The notes: generated by a model from the letters alone, not told the origin. Numbered from the stretch's first letter, positions 14,643 through 21,636 are shown. The stretch: 31,996 nt of DNA from a bacterium (GCA_030646555.1 JAUSKP010000057.1:1-31996), one strand, 5' to 3'. Numbers and translations: made by a program.

Positions 14643-16082
14643 ATGAAAAATAATAACAAAATCTTTTTAATACTGGCTTTAGGAATGCTTTTAACGGCGG
14701 GTCCGATTTTTGCGCAGGAGGATGCCATAAAAATAGTTAAAAGCCAAGAAGTGACCACAAAAGATTTGGGTGTTTCTGATCCGGGTATGTTACCAGGTAA
14801 CCCCTTTTATTTTTTAAAGGAGTGGAGCAGGGAAGTAAAAAAATCTTTTTCTTTTAATGCTGTTAAAAAAGCTGAAACCCAGCTTCAGATCGTAAATGAA
14901 AGAGCGGCCGAGATCAAAAAATTGAAAGATCTACTGCCTTCCAGCGCCAAGACTTTTACTAGGGCACTGGATAATTATGACAAAAGCATTGATACCTTGA
15001 ACGACAAAATTGGATCCTTAAGGGGCCTGCCTAGTTCTGATGTCAATACATTTTTAAATCAATTGGCGGATAGCGTCATTAAACATATTAAGCTTTTTTC
15101 TGAAATAAAGGATGGGTCCGGCGATAAAAATATAAGCAAGATATCCAGCCTTCAGGAAAAAATTACGCAGATCATTGCCGACATTTCGTTAAAAATGGAA
15201 ACCCCGAATGATTTTAAGTGCCGTTTGGAAAAAGTTATAGAAAATCAAAGCGACAACTCATTAAAAGAAATTACCGTTTCCGAGATTTTGGACAGATTAA
15301 ACGAAAAGGCATCAAAAGAGGTGCGTTTGGAATTACTGAAAATAAAAGAAAATCTTCTTATTAAGTTTCAGAGCCGATTGCAATCAGAAGATTTTAGTCA
15401 GGCTTTGTCTGAAATTATGAATGAAATGTCGGGTGATTCGGTAAGCAAGATAAAAGTCCTTGATGAAATTAAAGAGGCGGCTTCTGATAGTGAAACTAAA
15501 AATAAATTAAATTTAGTAAGACAGAATATTTTAGATGAAGCTGTAATTAATAAGCAAATTAGATTGGGCGAAGCGGAAAAAATGATTGCAGACGCGTCTG
15601 TTTTATTGAAAGATTTTCAAGATAGCATCGGCGCCACTTCTACGCCGAAAAGCGTGATAATAAGGAGTTTGTTTGATAAAGCTAAATTTAATTTGGAGCA
15701 AGCAAGACAAGCATTAGAATTAAATAATTATGGCCAAGCTTTCGGCCAGGCTTCGGCCTCATCGGCGTCTGCGAGCACCGGCTTGAATTACATTTCAAAA
15801 TTTAATTTGAACAATGGCCCTTGCGCCCAGGACGATCTGACTGTCCTAAAAGAATATTATGATAAAATTGTTTTAAAAATGAAGGAGCTGGGTATAGATA
15901 AAAAAACCTCTCCGGAAGCATTTGATCTTTTTGAAAAATCAGAAAAATCCATTGCTAAAATTTCTGATTTGATCAAGAAAAATACAAAAGCAGACACACT
16001 CATCCCGCTTTTAAAGGATGCAAAATTAGCTATTTCCAAATTAGACAATATTTTGGCCGATATGTTGAATTTGAAAAAATAG
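14643..16082 (+). CDS. Secreted helical DUF5667-domain protein
   Basis: Predicted exported protein of 479 residues, function unknown. Residues 1-24 are a signal peptide (KIFLILALGMLLTAGPIFAQ, cleavage after FAQ likely). The segment SDPGMLPGNPFYFLKEWSRE with following KKAETQLQIVNERAAEIKKL (about 44-95) matches the DUF5667 pattern known from CPR and some other bacteria. The rest is long amphipathic helices with repeated LxxxKxxL spacing, compatible with coiled coils or helical bundles, and only two cysteines. It probably acts on the outer face of the membrane. A palindromic repeat lies just before the start codon; no promoter is seen, so it may be read from rpoD. A clear terminator follows. Confidence 0.8.
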   Translation: MKNNNKIFLILALGMLLTAGPIFAQEDAIKIVKSQEVTTKDLGVSDPGMLPGNPFYFLKEWSREVKKSFSFNAVKKAETQLQIVNERAAEIKKLKDLLPSSAKTFTRALDNYDKSIDTLNDKIGSLRGLPSSDVNTFLNQLADSVIKHIKLFSEIKDGSGDKNISKISSLQEKITQIIADISLKMETPNDFKCRLEKVIENQSDNSLKEITVSEILDRLNEKASKEVRLELLKIKENLLIKFQSRLQSEDFSQALSEIMNEMSGDSVSKIKVLDEIKEAASDSETKNKLNLVRQNILDEAVINKQIRLGEAEKMIADASVLLKDFQDSIGATSTPKSVIIRSLFDKAKFNLEQARQALELNNYGQAFGQASASSASASTGLNYISKFNLNNGPCAQDDLTVLKEYYDKIVLKMKELGIDKKTSPEAFDLFEKSEKSIAKISDLIKKNTKADTLIPLLKDAKLAISKLDNILADMLNLKK

Positions 16083-16103
16083 CATTTTATATTTCAAAAT
16101 GAG

Positions 16104-16131
16104 ATCCGCGCCTCAAAGCGCGGATTTTTTA
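16104..16131 (+). terminator. Rho-independent terminator
   Basis: Perfect 8-bp stem ATCCGCGC (16104-16111) with GCGCGGAT (16118-16125), loop CTCAAA, followed by a T-run. Confidence 0.9.
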
Positions 16132-16143
16132 TGGCAATTATCC

Positions 16144-16149
16144 TATAAT
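16144..16149 (+). promoter_or_regulatory. -10 box, leaderless start of the nucleotidyltransferase gene
   Basis: TATAAT ends 7 bases before the ATG at 16157, so the start site falls at the start codon. No SD. Confidence 0.6.
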
Positions 16150-16156
16150 TAGAGCA

Positions 16157-16924
16157 ATGAAAGATTTTATTGACTTTCCGCCGAAGGCGGATCCGTTTAT
16201 TGCGGAAAAATGGAATAGACTTTTGCGTCAGGCGAAGTTTTTTGCTTTTATTCCCTTTATTGAAATTGTTTTTGTCGCCGGGTCTATGGCTATGGGCAGC
16301 GCCGATGAGAATTCAGATTTTGATCTCATCGTCGGTGTGAAGTCCGGGCGTATATTTACGGCAAGGTTTTTTTGTTGGTTTATTTTTGGAATTTTTGGTT
16401 GGCGAAGGACTGCATCCGCCGAAGCTTTAGCGAAGGCGGATAAATTTTGTTTTAGCCATTTTGTTACGCCGGGGAGCTATTGTTTAGCAGAACCGCGTAA
16501 TGAATATTGGAAAAAACTATACGCGTCTTTAGTGCCTATTTATGGAGATAAAGATATGATCCAAAAATTTTATGACGCCAATGCTGATTGGATTGGTTCT
16601 GCTCGTCATCGCGAGGATGAGATCCCTTCGCTACGTTCGGGACAGGCTCCGCAATCTCTATCACAAAGATTGCCACGCTCCGTTCAGTCGCTCGCAATGA
16701 CAGAAAGGAGGCAGGTTAAGAGTGTTGTTGAAAAGATGCTGTCCGGTAAATTAGGCGTTGTCTTGGAAAAGTATCTTAAAAAAATTCAAATTAAAAAAAT
16801 AGAAAAGAGTCTGAAGACCGTAAAACAATATAAGCCAAGGATCATTTTTAATGACAGTGAGCTGGAGTTTCATCCGGATACAAAACGGATAGAAGAATAT
16901 TGCAGTCAAAAGAACGGATTTTAA
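16157..16924 (+). CDS. Nucleotidyltransferase-fold protein carrying repeat-encoded inserts
   Basis: Likely nucleotidyltransferase of the pol-beta superfamily; substrate unknown. The signature is FVAGSMAMGSADENSDFDLIV (about residues 39-59): GS, then the D-x-D pair in DFDLIV. The domain continues to about 145. Two in-frame stretches look like DNA repeats: ASAEALAKAD (about 86-95, from 16414-16441, with inverted ends ATCCGCC/GGCGGAT) and about 150-181 (from 16605-16701, with GTCATCGCGAG/CTCGCAATGAC ends). A short TCCGCC/GGCGGA palindrome also lies at codons 7-12. The C-terminal part (KSVVEKMLSGKLGVVLEKYL onward) is helical and basic. The frame stays open across all inserts, so the protein may be made; activity is uncertain. 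Confidence 0.78.
   Translation: MKDFIDFPPKADPFIAEKWNRLLRQAKFFAFIPFIEIVFVAGSMAMGSADENSDFDLIVGVKSGRIFTARFFCWFIFGIFGWRRTASAEALAKADKFCFSHFVTPGSYCLAEPRNEYWKKLYASLVPIYGDKDMIQKFYDANADWIGSARHREDEIPSLRSGQAPQSLSQRLPRSVQSLAMTERRQVKSVVEKMLSGKLGVVLEKYLKKIQIKKIEKSLKTVKQYKPRIIFNDSELEFHPDTKRIEEYCSQKNGF
16414..16441. repeat. Small palindromic repeat in the nucleotidyltransferase gene
   Basis: ATCCGCC ... GGCGGAT with the core GAAGCTTTAGCGAA. It is related to the TCCGCCGAAGGCGGA palindrome at 16177-16191 and to the GCGAAGGCGGA end at 26090-26100. Translated as ASAEALAKAD. Confidence 0.65.
16605..16701. repeat. GTCATTGCGAG-type repeat within the nucleotidyltransferase gene
   Basis: Ends GTCATCGCGAG and CTCGCAATGAC are inverted, and the internal AGATTGCCACGC matches the copies at 2864-2936 and 23911-23981. 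The segment is open in the gene's frame and adds about 32 residues. Confidence 0.75.
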
Positions 16925-17015
16925 AAAAAAATATTTCTGGAGTTATTCACTTGGATGGTTTATGACTTGGGGTGTATGCTATAGATAGACCTTAAAATTT
17001 TAATGCGCAGAGCTT

Positions 17016-17022
17016 AGGGAGG
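17016..17022 (+). promoter_or_regulatory. Strong SD choosing the ATG at 17031
   Basis: AGGGAGG lies 8 bases before ATG 17031 but only 2 before the in-frame GTG at 17025, so the ATG is preferred. A weak promoter (TTGGAT, 18 bp, TATGCT) may lie about 50 bp upstream. Confidence 0.6.
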
Positions 17023-17030
17023 CGGTGGTT

Positions 17031-17372
17031 ATGGAATCAGATGAGAGAGGGAAAGGAGCTGAGAATGCCGTGAGGCAAGCTTTGATCATCATGGAGAAAG
17101 AAAAGATAGTGGCCGGGTTTTATCAAAATAAACAACACGGCGAAATAGATGGACTCGGAATAGATTTCCTTGTTTATTTAAAGGGTGGATTGATTTTGCC
17201 ATTACAGGTAAAAGTTTCTTGTAAGGACAATGAAAATCGCCGCCAGAAGCATATGAAAAAACATCCCAATATACCATTCATGATCTTTGTAGATATGGAA
17301 TTGCTGAAAAAGTGCCCTGAAAAAGCGCTAGACTGCATTGTGGAAGGAATAAAGAGTTTTTTAAAGCGTTAG
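17031..17372 (+). CDS. Small PD-(D/E)XK nuclease-like protein
   Basis: A 113-residue protein with the sequence layout of the restriction-endonuclease-like fold: an N-terminal helix with a conserved-type Glu (RGKGAENAVRQAL, E11), a beta-hairpin with Asp (GLGIDFLVYLKGG, D45), then the LPLQVKVS strand (Q59-x-K61) in place of the (D/E)-x-K motif, and a C-terminal helix-strand-helix. This recalls Holliday-junction-resolvase-like and small nuclease families, but assignment is by pattern only. No partner gene is evident. It has a strong SD and its own terminator, unlike its neighbours, which suggests independent expression or acquisition. Confidence 0.6.
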   Translation: MESDERGKGAENAVRQALIIMEKEKIVAGFYQNKQHGEIDGLGIDFLVYLKGGLILPLQVKVSCKDNENRRQKHMKKHPNIPFMIFVDMELLKKCPEKALDCIVEGIKSFLKR

Positions 17373-17376
17373 TATT

Positions 17377-17410
17377 AAATCCCGTCGAGAAATTGGCGGG
17401 ATTTTGTTTT
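17377..17410 (+). terminator. Rho-independent terminator
   Basis: Stem AAATCCCG (17377-17384) with CGGGATTT (17397-17404), then a T-rich tail. Confidence 0.8.
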
Positions 17411-17438
17411 AATTGTTTGAACTGATAAAATTACCTAT

Positions 17439-18035
17439 ATGAAAAAAATTCTTGTTGCTACGCATAATCCGGGGAAGATCGCGGAATATAAAGAAATTTT
17501 AGGCGGCCACGCGCTTGAGTTTTTGTTGTTGAGCGATTTAGGCATATCCGATGAACCGGAAGAAAATGAAAAAACTTTTGAAGCGAATGCAATTAAAAAG
17601 GCTAAGTTTTATTCGCAATTTACGGATTTGCCTATTTTGGCGGAGGATTCGGGATTGGAAATAGACTATTTAAACGGCGAGCCGGGAGTGTATTCTCGCC
17701 GATGGCCGGGACACAAAGCCACGGATCAGGAATTGATCGATATGGCCTTGTCCAAATTAAAAGGCGTTCCTTTTGAAAAACGTGGAGCGCAATTCCGGGT
17801 TGTGATAGCTTTTAAGAAAAATTCTAATGATAAAGTTGTAACAGCTGAAGGTGTTTTGCGGGGAATTATTTTAGATAAGCCTGGCGCGAAGATTATTCCA
17901 GGATTTCCTTTCCGTTCCCTTTTTTATTTGCCGGAAATTGATAAGGTGCTTGGAGAAGCGACAATGGAAGACGAGGCAAAAATCGCGCATAGACGAATAG
18001 CTATACAAAAGCTTTTGCCGTTTTTGACGGATTAG
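17439..18035 (+). CDS. rdgB: RdgB/HAM1-type non-canonical purine NTP pyrophosphatase
   Basis: House-cleaning enzyme that hydrolyses dITP, XTP and related NTPs to the monophosphate, keeping deaminated purines out of DNA. The 198 residues show the family hallmarks: start KKILVATHNPGKIAEYKEIL (SxNxxK-type loop, here THNPGK), FEANAIKKAKFYS, the metal/nucleotide motif LAEDSGLEIDYLNGEPGVYSRR, and near the end AHRRIAIQKL. A TAAAAT 7 bases before the ATG suggests a leaderless mRNA. Its stop codon lies inside the CIRCE operator of groES, so the two genes abut. Length is normal. Confidence 0.93.
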   Translation: MKKILVATHNPGKIAEYKEILGGHALEFLLLSDLGISDEPEENEKTFEANAIKKAKFYSQFTDLPILAEDSGLEIDYLNGEPGVYSRRWPGHKATDQELIDMALSKLKGVPFEKRGAQFRVVIAFKKNSNDKVVTAEGVLRGIILDKPGAKIIPGFPFRSLFYLPEIDKVLGEATMEDEAKIAHRRIAIQKLLPFLTD

Positions 18036-18058
18036 CACTCTTGATTTTAGACTGCTAA
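18032..18058 (+). promoter_or_regulatory. CIRCE heat-shock operator (HrcA site)
   Basis: TTAGCACTC, 9-bp spacer, GACTGCTAA: one change from the consensus TTAGCACTC-N9-GAGTGCTAA. It overlaps the rdgB stop codon. A promoter-like TTGACG (18024-18029), 18 bp, TAGACT (18048-18053) spans it, so bound HrcA repressor would block transcription of groES/groEL. Confidence 0.88.
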
Positions 18059-18059
18059 C

Positions 18060-18190
18060 AAACTAAAATAATGAAGTCGCAAATAATAGTTGATTAGCGA
18101 CTAGTGTTTAGCAATTAGATAGGGATAGTTATTAATGGTTAGTGTTTTTCCCAATTTCTAGTGGCTAATACCTAGTGGCTAGTACCTAAT
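18060..18190 (+). repeat. CTAGTGGCTA-rich degenerate repeats in the groES leader
   Basis: CTAGTGGCTAATAC and CTAGTGGCTAGTAC lie in tandem (14-bp period) near 18161-18188, and looser variants (GCGACTAGTGTTTAGCAATT, GGTTAGTG) precede them. No ORF. This would be a leader of about 130 nt. Confidence 0.6.
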
Positions 18191-18193
18191 CTT

Positions 18194-18490
18194 ATGAAAC
18201 TAAATCTAAAACCTTTAAATGACCATCTCTTTATAGAGCCGGTCGCTGAAGAAAAAATGACAAAATCTGGCATAGTCTTGCCGGAATCGGCCGAAAAAGA
18301 AAAACCGATAAAGGGCAGAGTTGTTGCCGCTGGTCCGGGAAAATTAAATGAAAAAGGCAGTAGGGTAAAAATGTCTGTGAAAGTTGGCGATATGGTGCTT
18401 TTTAAAAAATACGGTCCGGATGAGATACAAATTGACGGCAAGAAATATCTGGTCGGAGAAGAGGCCGATATATTAGCAATAATTAATTAA
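18194..18490 (+). CDS. groES: GroES co-chaperonin
   Basis: Heptameric lid of the GroEL folding chamber. The 98 residues match the family: NLKPLNDHLFIEPVAEE, mobile loop MTKSGIVLPESAEKEKP (about 22-38) that docks to GroEL, the roof-loop region, GRVVAAGPGKLNEKG, VGDMVLFKKYGPDEIQIDGK, and the end EEADILAIIN. It is the first gene of the groES-groEL pair and lies downstream of a CIRCE element, so HrcA-type heat-shock control is expected. No SD precedes the ATG. A repeat-rich gap of 207 bp separates it from groEL. Confidence 0.96.
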   Translation: MKLNLKPLNDHLFIEPVAEEKMTKSGIVLPESAEKEKPIKGRVVAAGPGKLNEKGSRVKMSVKVGDMVLFKKYGPDEIQIDGKKYLVGEEADILAIIN

Positions 18491-18499
18491 AATAGGTAT

Positions 18500-18575
18500 G
18501 GCTCCCCGCACTAATTTTGCGGGACATATTCATGGCGATCCGCTTCGCCCATAAGGAATGTGCCTATCCGGCACG
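18500..18575. repeat. Hairpin-forming repeats between groES and groEL
   Basis: CCCGCA/TGCGGG stem (18505-18510, 18518-18523), part of the CCCCGCACTA motif family, is followed by a longer imperfect hairpin (GGACATATTCATGGCG against CGCCCATAAGGAATGTGCC, 18522-18564). There is no T-run, so it is not a clear terminator; it may act in processing or stability of the groES-groEL transcript. Confidence 0.5.
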
Positions 18576-18661
18576 CGCGGTTCGCATTATACTTAAAAAG
18601 TCGTAAATTAAACTAAACATAATTATTGAGAGAAGTAAGTGCAAAATTAGAGCGGGATGCT

Positions 18662-18700
18662 CATTTTTGTAGCTAATCGCTTCGCTCTTAGACAAAAATG
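18662..18700 (+). promoter_or_regulatory. Hairpin closing over the groEL start codon
   Basis: CATTTTTGT (18662-18670) is the perfect complement of ACAAAAATG (18692-18700), whose last three bases are the groEL ATG. An inner CTAA/TTAG pair (18673-18676, 18688-18691) and a GCTTCGC tip extend it. Another small hairpin GAGC/GCTC lies just upstream. The AU-rich stem could melt with heat (RNA-thermometer-like), or the sequence could be a truncated palindromic repeat. Confidence 0.5.
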
Positions 18701-20344
18701 GCAAAACAAATTTTATTCAACGAAAAGGCCAGAATGGCTTTAAAAAAGGGAATAGATAAATTGGCGGAAGCTGTGAAAATGACTCTTGGCCCGAGAGGCC
18801 GCGCGGTTGTGATTGAAAAGGGTTATGGCGCTCCACAAGTCACTTTTGATGGTGTGACTGTCGCTAAAGAAGTTGAGCTTGAAGACAAGTTTGAGAATCT
18901 TGGCGCTGAGTTTTTAAAACAGGCGGCAAATAAAACCAATGACAATGTCGGCGATGGCACAACTACAGCCGTAGTTTTAGCGCATGCTTTAATTGACGCC
19001 GGAGAAAAATCCATTAAAGAAAAAGGATTTAATGTTATTCAATTAGCCGAAGAATTAAAGAAAGGCGCGGAAGAAGTTATAAAAGCTTTGGAATCTCAAA
19101 AAGAGCTTATCAATGATAATAAAAAGATTGGCGAGGTGGCCACGCTGTCTGCTAAGGACAGAGCGATTGGCGCCCTGATTGCCGAGGTTATGGGCAAGAT
19201 TGGAAAGGAAGGAGTGGTAACAATTGAAGATTCCAATACCGTCGGCAATTCTTATGATCTGGTGGAAGGAATGCAATTTGACAGAGGTTTTGTTTCTCAA
19301 TATATGATCTCCAATCAGGAAAGAATGGAAGCCATTTTGGAAAAGCCGTATATTTTAGTGACTGATAAAAAGATCTCAGCTGTCAGCGAACTATTGCCGC
19401 TTTTGGAAAAATTAATTCAGTCCGGCAAAAAAGAACTTGTGATTATTGCGGATGATCTTGAGGGTGAAGCTTTGGCCACTTTAATAGTAAACAAGCTCCG
19501 CGGGATCTTTAATGTTTTGGCGGTTAAGGCTCCGGGTTTTGGCGATAGGAGAAAAGAAATGCTTCAGGATATTGCCATTGTGACCGGCGCCGCGTTTATT
19601 TCCGAGGATCTGGGAAAGAAAATTGAAAGCGTGGAAATTGCTGATTTGGGCCAGGCTCATCGCGTGGTATCCAACAAAGACAATACGATCATTGTTGCCG
19701 GAAAAGGCAGTAAAAAAGAAATTACAGAAAGAGCCAGTCAACTGAAAGCCCAGCTCAAGAAAACCGATTCTGAATTTGATAAAGAAAAACTGCAGGAACG
19801 CCTTGGAAAATTATCCGGAGGCGTGGCCGTTATAAAAGTTGGCGCTCCAACAGAATCTGCTCAAAAAGAATTAAAACAAAGAGTTGAAGACGCTGTTTCC
19901 GCCACTCGCGCGGCTATGGAAGAGGGCATTGTGCCCGGAGGGGGCGTAGCGTTGTTCAATGTAAATCTGTCTTTAAATAAATTATCAAAGAAAGCAGATA
20001 GTCCCGCGGCTAAAGAGGCATGGTCAATTTTATCCGAAGCTTTGAGAGCCCCGATTGAAGCCATTATTGAAAATAGCGGAGAATCCGTAAATAAAATTGT
20101 TGCTAGCTTATCGTCTAAAAAGATTAAGGGTAATGTTTGGCTTGGTTTTAACGCGCTTCAAAATAAAATAAGCGATCTGAAAGAGGCGGGAATAGTTGAT
20201 CCGCTTAAAGTTACCAAGACCGCTTTTATAAATGCTATTTCGGTCGCCGCAAATTATTTAACCATTGGCGCGGCTATGTCCGAAAAGCCCGAACCGAAAG
20301 AAAAGCATAATCACGGGGGAATGCCGGGCGGAATGGATTACTAA
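18698..20344 (+). CDS. groEL: GroEL chaperonin
   Basis: ATP-dependent double-ring chaperonin, 548 residues, standard length. Recognisable blocks: MAKQILFNEKARMALKKGID at the start, VKMTLGPRGRAVVIEKGYGAP, the ATPase motif NDNVGDGTTTAVVLA (catalytic Asp in GDGTT), VEDAVSATRAAMEEGIVPGGGVAL near residue 405, and the flexible GGMPGGMDY tail. It follows groES and shares its CIRCE-controlled transcript, though the 207-bp gap may hold an extra promoter (a TATACT near 18587). The start codon is sequestered in a predicted hairpin and there is no SD. A terminator follows. Confidence 0.98.
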   Translation: MAKQILFNEKARMALKKGIDKLAEAVKMTLGPRGRAVVIEKGYGAPQVTFDGVTVAKEVELEDKFENLGAEFLKQAANKTNDNVGDGTTTAVVLAHALIDAGEKSIKEKGFNVIQLAEELKKGAEEVIKALESQKELINDNKKIGEVATLSAKDRAIGALIAEVMGKIGKEGVVTIEDSNTVGNSYDLVEGMQFDRGFVSQYMISNQERMEAILEKPYILVTDKKISAVSELLPLLEKLIQSGKKELVIIADDLEGEALATLIVNKLRGIFNVLAVKAPGFGDRRKEMLQDIAIVTGAAFISEDLGKKIESVEIADLGQAHRVVSNKDNTIIVAGKGSKKEITERASQLKAQLKKTDSEFDKEKLQERLGKLSGGVAVIKVGAPTESAQKELKQRVEDAVSATRAAMEEGIVPGGGVALFNVNLSLNKLSKKADSPAAKEAWSILSEALRAPIEAIIENSGESVNKIVASLSSKKIKGNVWLGFNALQNKISDLKEAGIVDPLKVTKTAFINAISVAANYLTIGAAMSEKPEPKEKHNHGGMPGGMDY

Positions 20345-20359
20345 TAATTTAAAAGTAGA

Positions 20360-20393
20360 AAATTGCCCTGGTTTGATCCGGGGCAATTTTTAT
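20360..20393 (+). terminator. groEL terminator
   Basis: Stem AAATTGCCC (20360-20368) with GGGCAATTT (20381-20389), followed by T residues. Confidence 0.88.
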
Positions 20394-20439
20394 TTGCGTA
20401 TTTTTAAAATCGTATTAATATATAAAGACGTAGTACATT

Positions 20440-20456
20440 TATAATAGAAAAAGGAG
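20440..20456 (+). promoter_or_regulatory. -10 box and SD of the 107-aa gene
   Basis: TATAAT (20440-20445) and SD AAGGAG (20451-20456), 8 bases before ATG 20465. The two are so close that transcription from this -10 would begin at the SD; another -10 (TATAAA, 20421-20426) may be the one used. Confidence 0.45.
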
Positions 20457-20464
20457 ATAGATTT

Positions 20465-20788
20465 ATGAAGATACCCTACAGCTTGTGTGAGCTGCGCATT
20501 GCACTGCTGACCTTATCTGAAGATAAGTTCACGGAAAAGAAAATGAATGAATTACAGAATGAATTAGCGGTTCCGCCCGTGGAACAGAAAGATCGGATCA
20601 AAGCTATCGCTGAATATCACGGCTTAATCGTTGAAAAGCTCGTGAATAGCCCGAACTATAAAGTTCTGTGCCAGGAGTATGATGAAAATATCGTCTTTCA
20701 GCTGGTCAAAAAGATGGTAGAAAAATTTGGTATTTCCGAAAAAGAAGCGTGGGCCTTGGTGGCTTACGTATCAGGATGGCTGAAATGA
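20465..20788 (+). CDS. Unknown small protein, SD-led single gene
   Basis: I do not recognise this 107-residue protein. It is soluble and mostly helical by composition (KMNELQNELAVPPVEQKDRIKAIAEYHGLIVEKL, then VFQLVKKMVEKFGISEKEAWALVAYVSGWLK), acidic in its first half, with two cysteines (C8, C69) not in a motif. It has a good SD and a perfect terminator hairpin, and lies directly upstream of the tandem caspase-like genes, which share the SD-led style. A link to them is possible but rests on position only. Confidence 0.7.
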   Translation: MKIPYSLCELRIALLTLSEDKFTEKKMNELQNELAVPPVEQKDRIKAIAEYHGLIVEKLVNSPNYKVLCQEYDENIVFQLVKKMVEKFGISEKEAWALVAYVSGWLK

Positions 20789-20802
20789 TTTGCGTAAAAA
20801 AT

Positions 20803-20836
20803 AAATTCCCCGTTAAGTAACGGGGAATTTTTATTT
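20803..20836. terminator. Perfect hairpin terminator
   Basis: 12-bp perfect stem AAATTCCCCGTT (20803-20814) with AACGGGGAATTT (20819-20830), loop AAGT, then T-rich sequence. Confidence 0.92.
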
Positions 20837-20842
20837 TTGGGG

Positions 20843-20872
20843 TTGACTTAGTTTATTAGAGGAGTCTAATTA
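20843..20872 (+). promoter_or_regulatory. Promoter of the first caspase-like gene
   Basis: TTGACT (20843-20848) with TCTAAT (16-bp spacer) or TAATTA (18-bp spacer). Leader about 50 nt. Confidence 0.5.
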
Positions 20873-20883
20873 AGGTAGAAACA

Positions 20884-20926
20884 TTGAAAATTATTATTGA
20901 GATATATCTCAAAGGGGGTGAGGGAA
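20884..20926 (+). promoter_or_regulatory. Leader palindrome and SD of the first caspase-like gene
   Basis: TTGAGATATATCTCAA (20897-20912) is a perfect 16-bp palindrome running into the SD-like AGGGGGTGA. TTGAAAATT precedes it. The second caspase-like gene has a similar leader: TTGAAATCT, then TATCTCAAA, then its SD. This could be a shared operator or mRNA element. Confidence 0.55.
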
Positions 20927-21553
20927 ATGAAGGCTCTAATAATCAGCAGTTACGACAAAAGCATTTTTCCTCATCTGGATGCTGCCAAATTTTTTAAATA
21001 TTTGGTGGATGAGGTCGGAATGATCAAGGATAATATATTTTTTTATGGGCGCGCTGAATATGAGGCTAAGATCGGTTTTTACAACGTTCTTCTCAGGGTG
21101 TCTGAATTGAGCGCGAACGAACCGCTTATCGTTTACTATTCAGGACATGGCCTAAAGACAGGCTGGGACTTCAAAGACGACGTGGATATTTCCTATGAAA
21201 TTATTTTTAATTTCCTGGGAAAAAGAAAGGCCCCGCTCATTTTCATAAATGACTGCTGTTACGGAATGGTAGCTGCTGATTTTATGGAAAAAATTAATCA
21301 TCCCAAAATGCTTATCGGGCTCTCGCCGAAAGATTGCGCTGGAGAATCTTCCAGAAAAAGCATTTTACTGACAGAGATCTTCAGGTATTGGCGGAGAGGT
21401 CTTCCGGCAAATCCGAGGTTCTGCGTTAGGGAAAATGTATATTGCAGATATTTGGTGAAAAAGAAGGTAAAGACCAAGGTAAATCTGAGATGGGGGAATA
21501 AGTTGGATCGTTTTGTATTCCCTTCGAAGTTTAGAAAGAGAAAGAAGAAATAA
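20927..21553 (+). CDS. Caspase-like cysteine protease (clan CD, C14-type), paralogue 1
   Basis: Stand-alone caspase-fold protein of 208 residues. The catalytic pair sits where caspases have it: PLIVYYSGHGLKTGW gives the His (H74 in SGHG), and PLIFINDCCYGMVA gives the Cys (C111 in D-C-C, matching D-x-C-x-G). Each is preceded by a hydrophobic strand, and MKALIISSY is the first core strand. The C-terminus is very basic (KFRKRKKK), possibly for nucleic-acid or membrane binding. No second domain, signal peptide or death-fold adaptor is visible. From ATG 20927 there is an SD-like AGGGGGTGA; the open frame extends to a TTG at 20897 inside the palindrome, which I reject. The next gene is a paralogue in tandem. 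Target and role are unknown. Confidence 0.82.
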   Translation: MKALIISSYDKSIFPHLDAAKFFKYLVDEVGMIKDNIFFYGRAEYEAKIGFYNVLLRVSELSANEPLIVYYSGHGLKTGWDFKDDVDISYEIIFNFLGKRKAPLIFINDCCYGMVAADFMEKINHPKMLIGLSPKDCAGESSRKSILLTEIFRYWRRGLPANPRFCVRENVYCRYLVKKKVKTKVNLRWGNKLDRFVFPSKFRKRKKK

Positions 21554-21555
21554 TC

Positions 21556-21588
21556 AAAGCCGGACACCTAAAGTGACCGGCTTTTTTA
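21556..21588 (+). terminator. Terminator between the two caspase-like genes
   Basis: AAAGCCGG (21556-21563) pairs with CCGGCTTT (21577-21584), inner CAC/GTG, one A-A mismatch, then a T-run. The two genes are therefore separate transcription units. Confidence 0.88.
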
Positions 21589-21636
21589 TTCGGCTATTGA
21601 TTTTTTTATTGTAAGACGTATAACTAAGTTAGAATC

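Noticed and set aside
20897..20926. Earlier TTG start of caspase-like paralogue 1
   Set aside because: It would begin inside the perfect palindrome and read through the SD; ATG 20927 has correct SD spacing.
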